Assembly (NCBI GenBank): GCA_027485365.1
Contig: JAIXRD010000287.1
Coordinates: forward strand, 1 to 7,598
Length of the DNA: 7,598 bases
Source: Cryomorphaceae bacterium
Lineage (GTDB): Bacteria; Bacteroidota; Bacteroidia; Flavobacteriales_D; Crocinitomicaceae
Direction of reading: 5' to 3'
In this document: in pieces, positions 6,564 to 7,598 of the stretch
Position numbering within the stretch: position 1 is the stretch's first letter
How the letters are laid out: the number at the start of each line of letters is the position of its first letter
Translations under genes and position numbers: made by a program
Notes under the pieces: model-generated
What the model was told of the DNA's origin: nothing
What the model saw: only the letters and a program-made list of their open reading frames with translations
The model's database searches: none

Positions 6564-7598
6564 TTAATTAAAAATCAATTCATCTAAAAAGATCCATGTT
6601 GGATTTCCAGCGCCAAGGTGCCAATTCGGACAAACACCTTGATTTCGTATGGTATATCGAATGTATTTTACATTTTCAATAACTACGGATTTAACCACGC
6701 TTCCCAGTCCTTTTTCTTCTGTTTCTTTGGTGGCTGTTTGGATAACGAATTCCGCTGCAGGTCGGTAAGTTATCCCGTCATTAGAGGTTTCTATGATAAG
6801 CTGACTTGGTTCAAAAATCCATGAATTAAGGTCTTTTAGCCAAGACGCACCAAGTGAATTTATCGTTCTGGAATCCTTGAACGATACAATAGCAACTACG
6901 TCCTTTCCTTGAAATCCTTGCCAATCACCCGTTCTAAAGTCATTACTTCCTTTGATTTTGTCAATTAAGGTATTGGGTCCCGCCGCAGCATAGGCTGGTT
7001 CATACGTGGACTTCAATTCTAGCTGGCAATTCTTTTCCTTTTGTTGAAATACTGAGGTTAGGGTAGCGGAGTGCGTTTTTTGTCCTGAAATGTCTTTTGT
7101 GCCGCGCGAATGAATTTTACACGAAGAATGAATGGTAAATGGCTTGGTGTAGGTTTTCCATTCGCCAATCACTTGGTTTTCTTCAATGGCATATTCTGTA
7201 TATTGAGGTCCGTTGTTTAAGTTGACCATTCCCATCTCAATGCGTAAACTATCCGTAAACACTCTGTTATCAGTGCTGATAAAAGGAACGGGGATTAGGT
7301 TTTGCAATCCACTGATTTCGTATAAATCCTCGTTCAGGTATGTTTGAAACGGTCTTGAGCTCATTTCAAACTCCAGGATTCCACCCTGCATCAATTGTGA
7401 ATGATCTAAGGTTTTGATTTCAATGCCATTCAGCCGAACTGCACGAATGTACTTTCCAATCAGACCATTACGCTTTATCTCTATTGATTTTCCATTTTCA
7501 AGCCTGATCGTTGCTTTTTCGAATATCGGATGACCAAGTTCATATTGCGTATTTCCTGGGGCAAGGGGGTAAAAACCGAGCGCAGAAAGTACATACCA
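6564..7598 (-). CDS. GH92-family alpha-mannosidase, C-terminal part (N-terminus off the window)
   Basis: The frame is open to the right edge; 344 codons are visible before TAA at 6564-6566. The first visible residues, W-Y-V-L-S-A-L-G-F-Y-P-L-A-P-G, are the conserved block near the end of the GH92 catalytic domain, followed by YELGHPIFEKATI, YIRAVRLNG and HSQLMQGGILEFEMSSRP (ending about 7350). GH92 enzymes are calcium-dependent exo-alpha-mannosidases, commonly on N-glycans or mannans. The catalytic Asp pair normally lies only a few residues before the visible part, so activity cannot be judged. Next comes a chitobiase-C-like beta domain (about 7289-7035, with Y-T-K-P-F-T-I-H-S-S-C-K-I) and then a discoidin/F5-8-like domain (about 7022-6567, with IKGSNDFRTGDWQGFQGKD and WIFEPSQLI), the usual tail of Bacteroidota GH92 and GH20 enzymes. 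TTG at 7394 or ATG at 7391 are internal codons. Export signal unknown. Lies 9 bp upstream of the T9SS protein gene. Confidence 0.88.
   Translation of the reverse strand, partial: WYVLSALGFYPLAPGNTQYELGHPIFEKATIRLENGKSIEIKRNGLIGKYIRAVRLNGIEIKTLDHSQLMQGGILEFEMSSRPFQTYLNEDLYEISGLQNLIPVPFISTDNRVFTDSLRIEMGMVNLNNGPQYTEYAIEENQVIGEWKTYTKPFTIHSSCKIHSRGTKDISGQKTHSATLTSVFQQKEKNCQLELKSTYEPAYAAAGPNTLIDKIKGSNDFRTGDWQGFQGKDVVAIVSFKDSRTINSLGASWLKDLNSWIFEPSQLIIETSNDGITYRPAAEFVIQTATKETEEKGLGSVVKSVVIENVKYIRYTIRNQGVCPNWHLGAGNPTWIFLDELIFN

Noticed and set aside
7389..7394. TTG (7392-7394) or ATG (7389-7391) as start of the right-edge minus-strand gene
   Set aside because: Conserved GH92 sequence continues upstream in the same frame to the window edge.
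1..7598. CRISPR array, tRNA/rRNA, insertion sequence or prophage genes
   Set aside because: No regular direct repeats, no cloverleaf-type sequence, no transposase or phage motif was seen; nearly all bases are in the six genes described.

Overview
The window reads as ordinary chromosomal DNA of a Bacteroidota bacterium, most likely a Flavobacteriia/Sphingobacteriia-type lineage. The main evidence is a large secreted protein ending in a type B sorting domain of the type IX secretion system (gliding-motility-associated C-terminal domain), a system confined largely to this phylum. A GH92 mannosidase tail and start codons without clear Shine-Dalgarno sequences fit the same picture. Genus cannot be told from the sequence.

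Left part, plus strand (1-2520): three tightly packed genes form the end of an operon that enters from the left edge. They are a 5'-truncated polysaccharide-deacetylase-like protein, a FemAB/GNAT-like acyltransferase and a FabG-type short-chain dehydrogenase/reductase. The first two overlap by ATGA and the next pair share one base (TAATG), so they are probably translationally coupled. The combination suggests modification (deacetylation, then re-acylation with a reduced acyl chain) of a cell-surface polysaccharide; that pathway is inference.

Middle, plus strand (2521-3723): after a short hairpin just past the reductase stop comes a 105-bp spacer carrying a striking operator-like array. It contains four copies of a CCGCA half-site arranged as two inverted repeats, each with exactly 19 bp between arms and offset by 33 bp. 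Directly downstream is a single-gene unit encoding a self-inhibited Fic AMP-transferase with an N-terminal DUF4172-type domain and a C-terminal winged helix. The layout suggests the Fic protein binds its own promoter.

Right part, minus strand (7598-3729): a GH92-family alpha-mannosidase enters from the right edge, with only the end of its catalytic domain plus chitobiase-C-like and discoidin-like accessory domains visible. Nine bases later comes a 941-residue secreted protein with signal peptide, IgGFc-binding-like N-terminal region, five tandem Cys-paired Ig/PKD-like modules and a T9SS sorting domain. The two are probably co-transcribed and may act together on mannose-containing glycans or glycoproteins at the cell surface. 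This unit converges on the fic gene with only 5 bp between stop codons.

No RNA gene, CRISPR array, insertion sequence or phage gene was seen. No clearly new system is evident; the most useful leads are the operator array before fic and the mannosidase/T9SS-adhesin pair.
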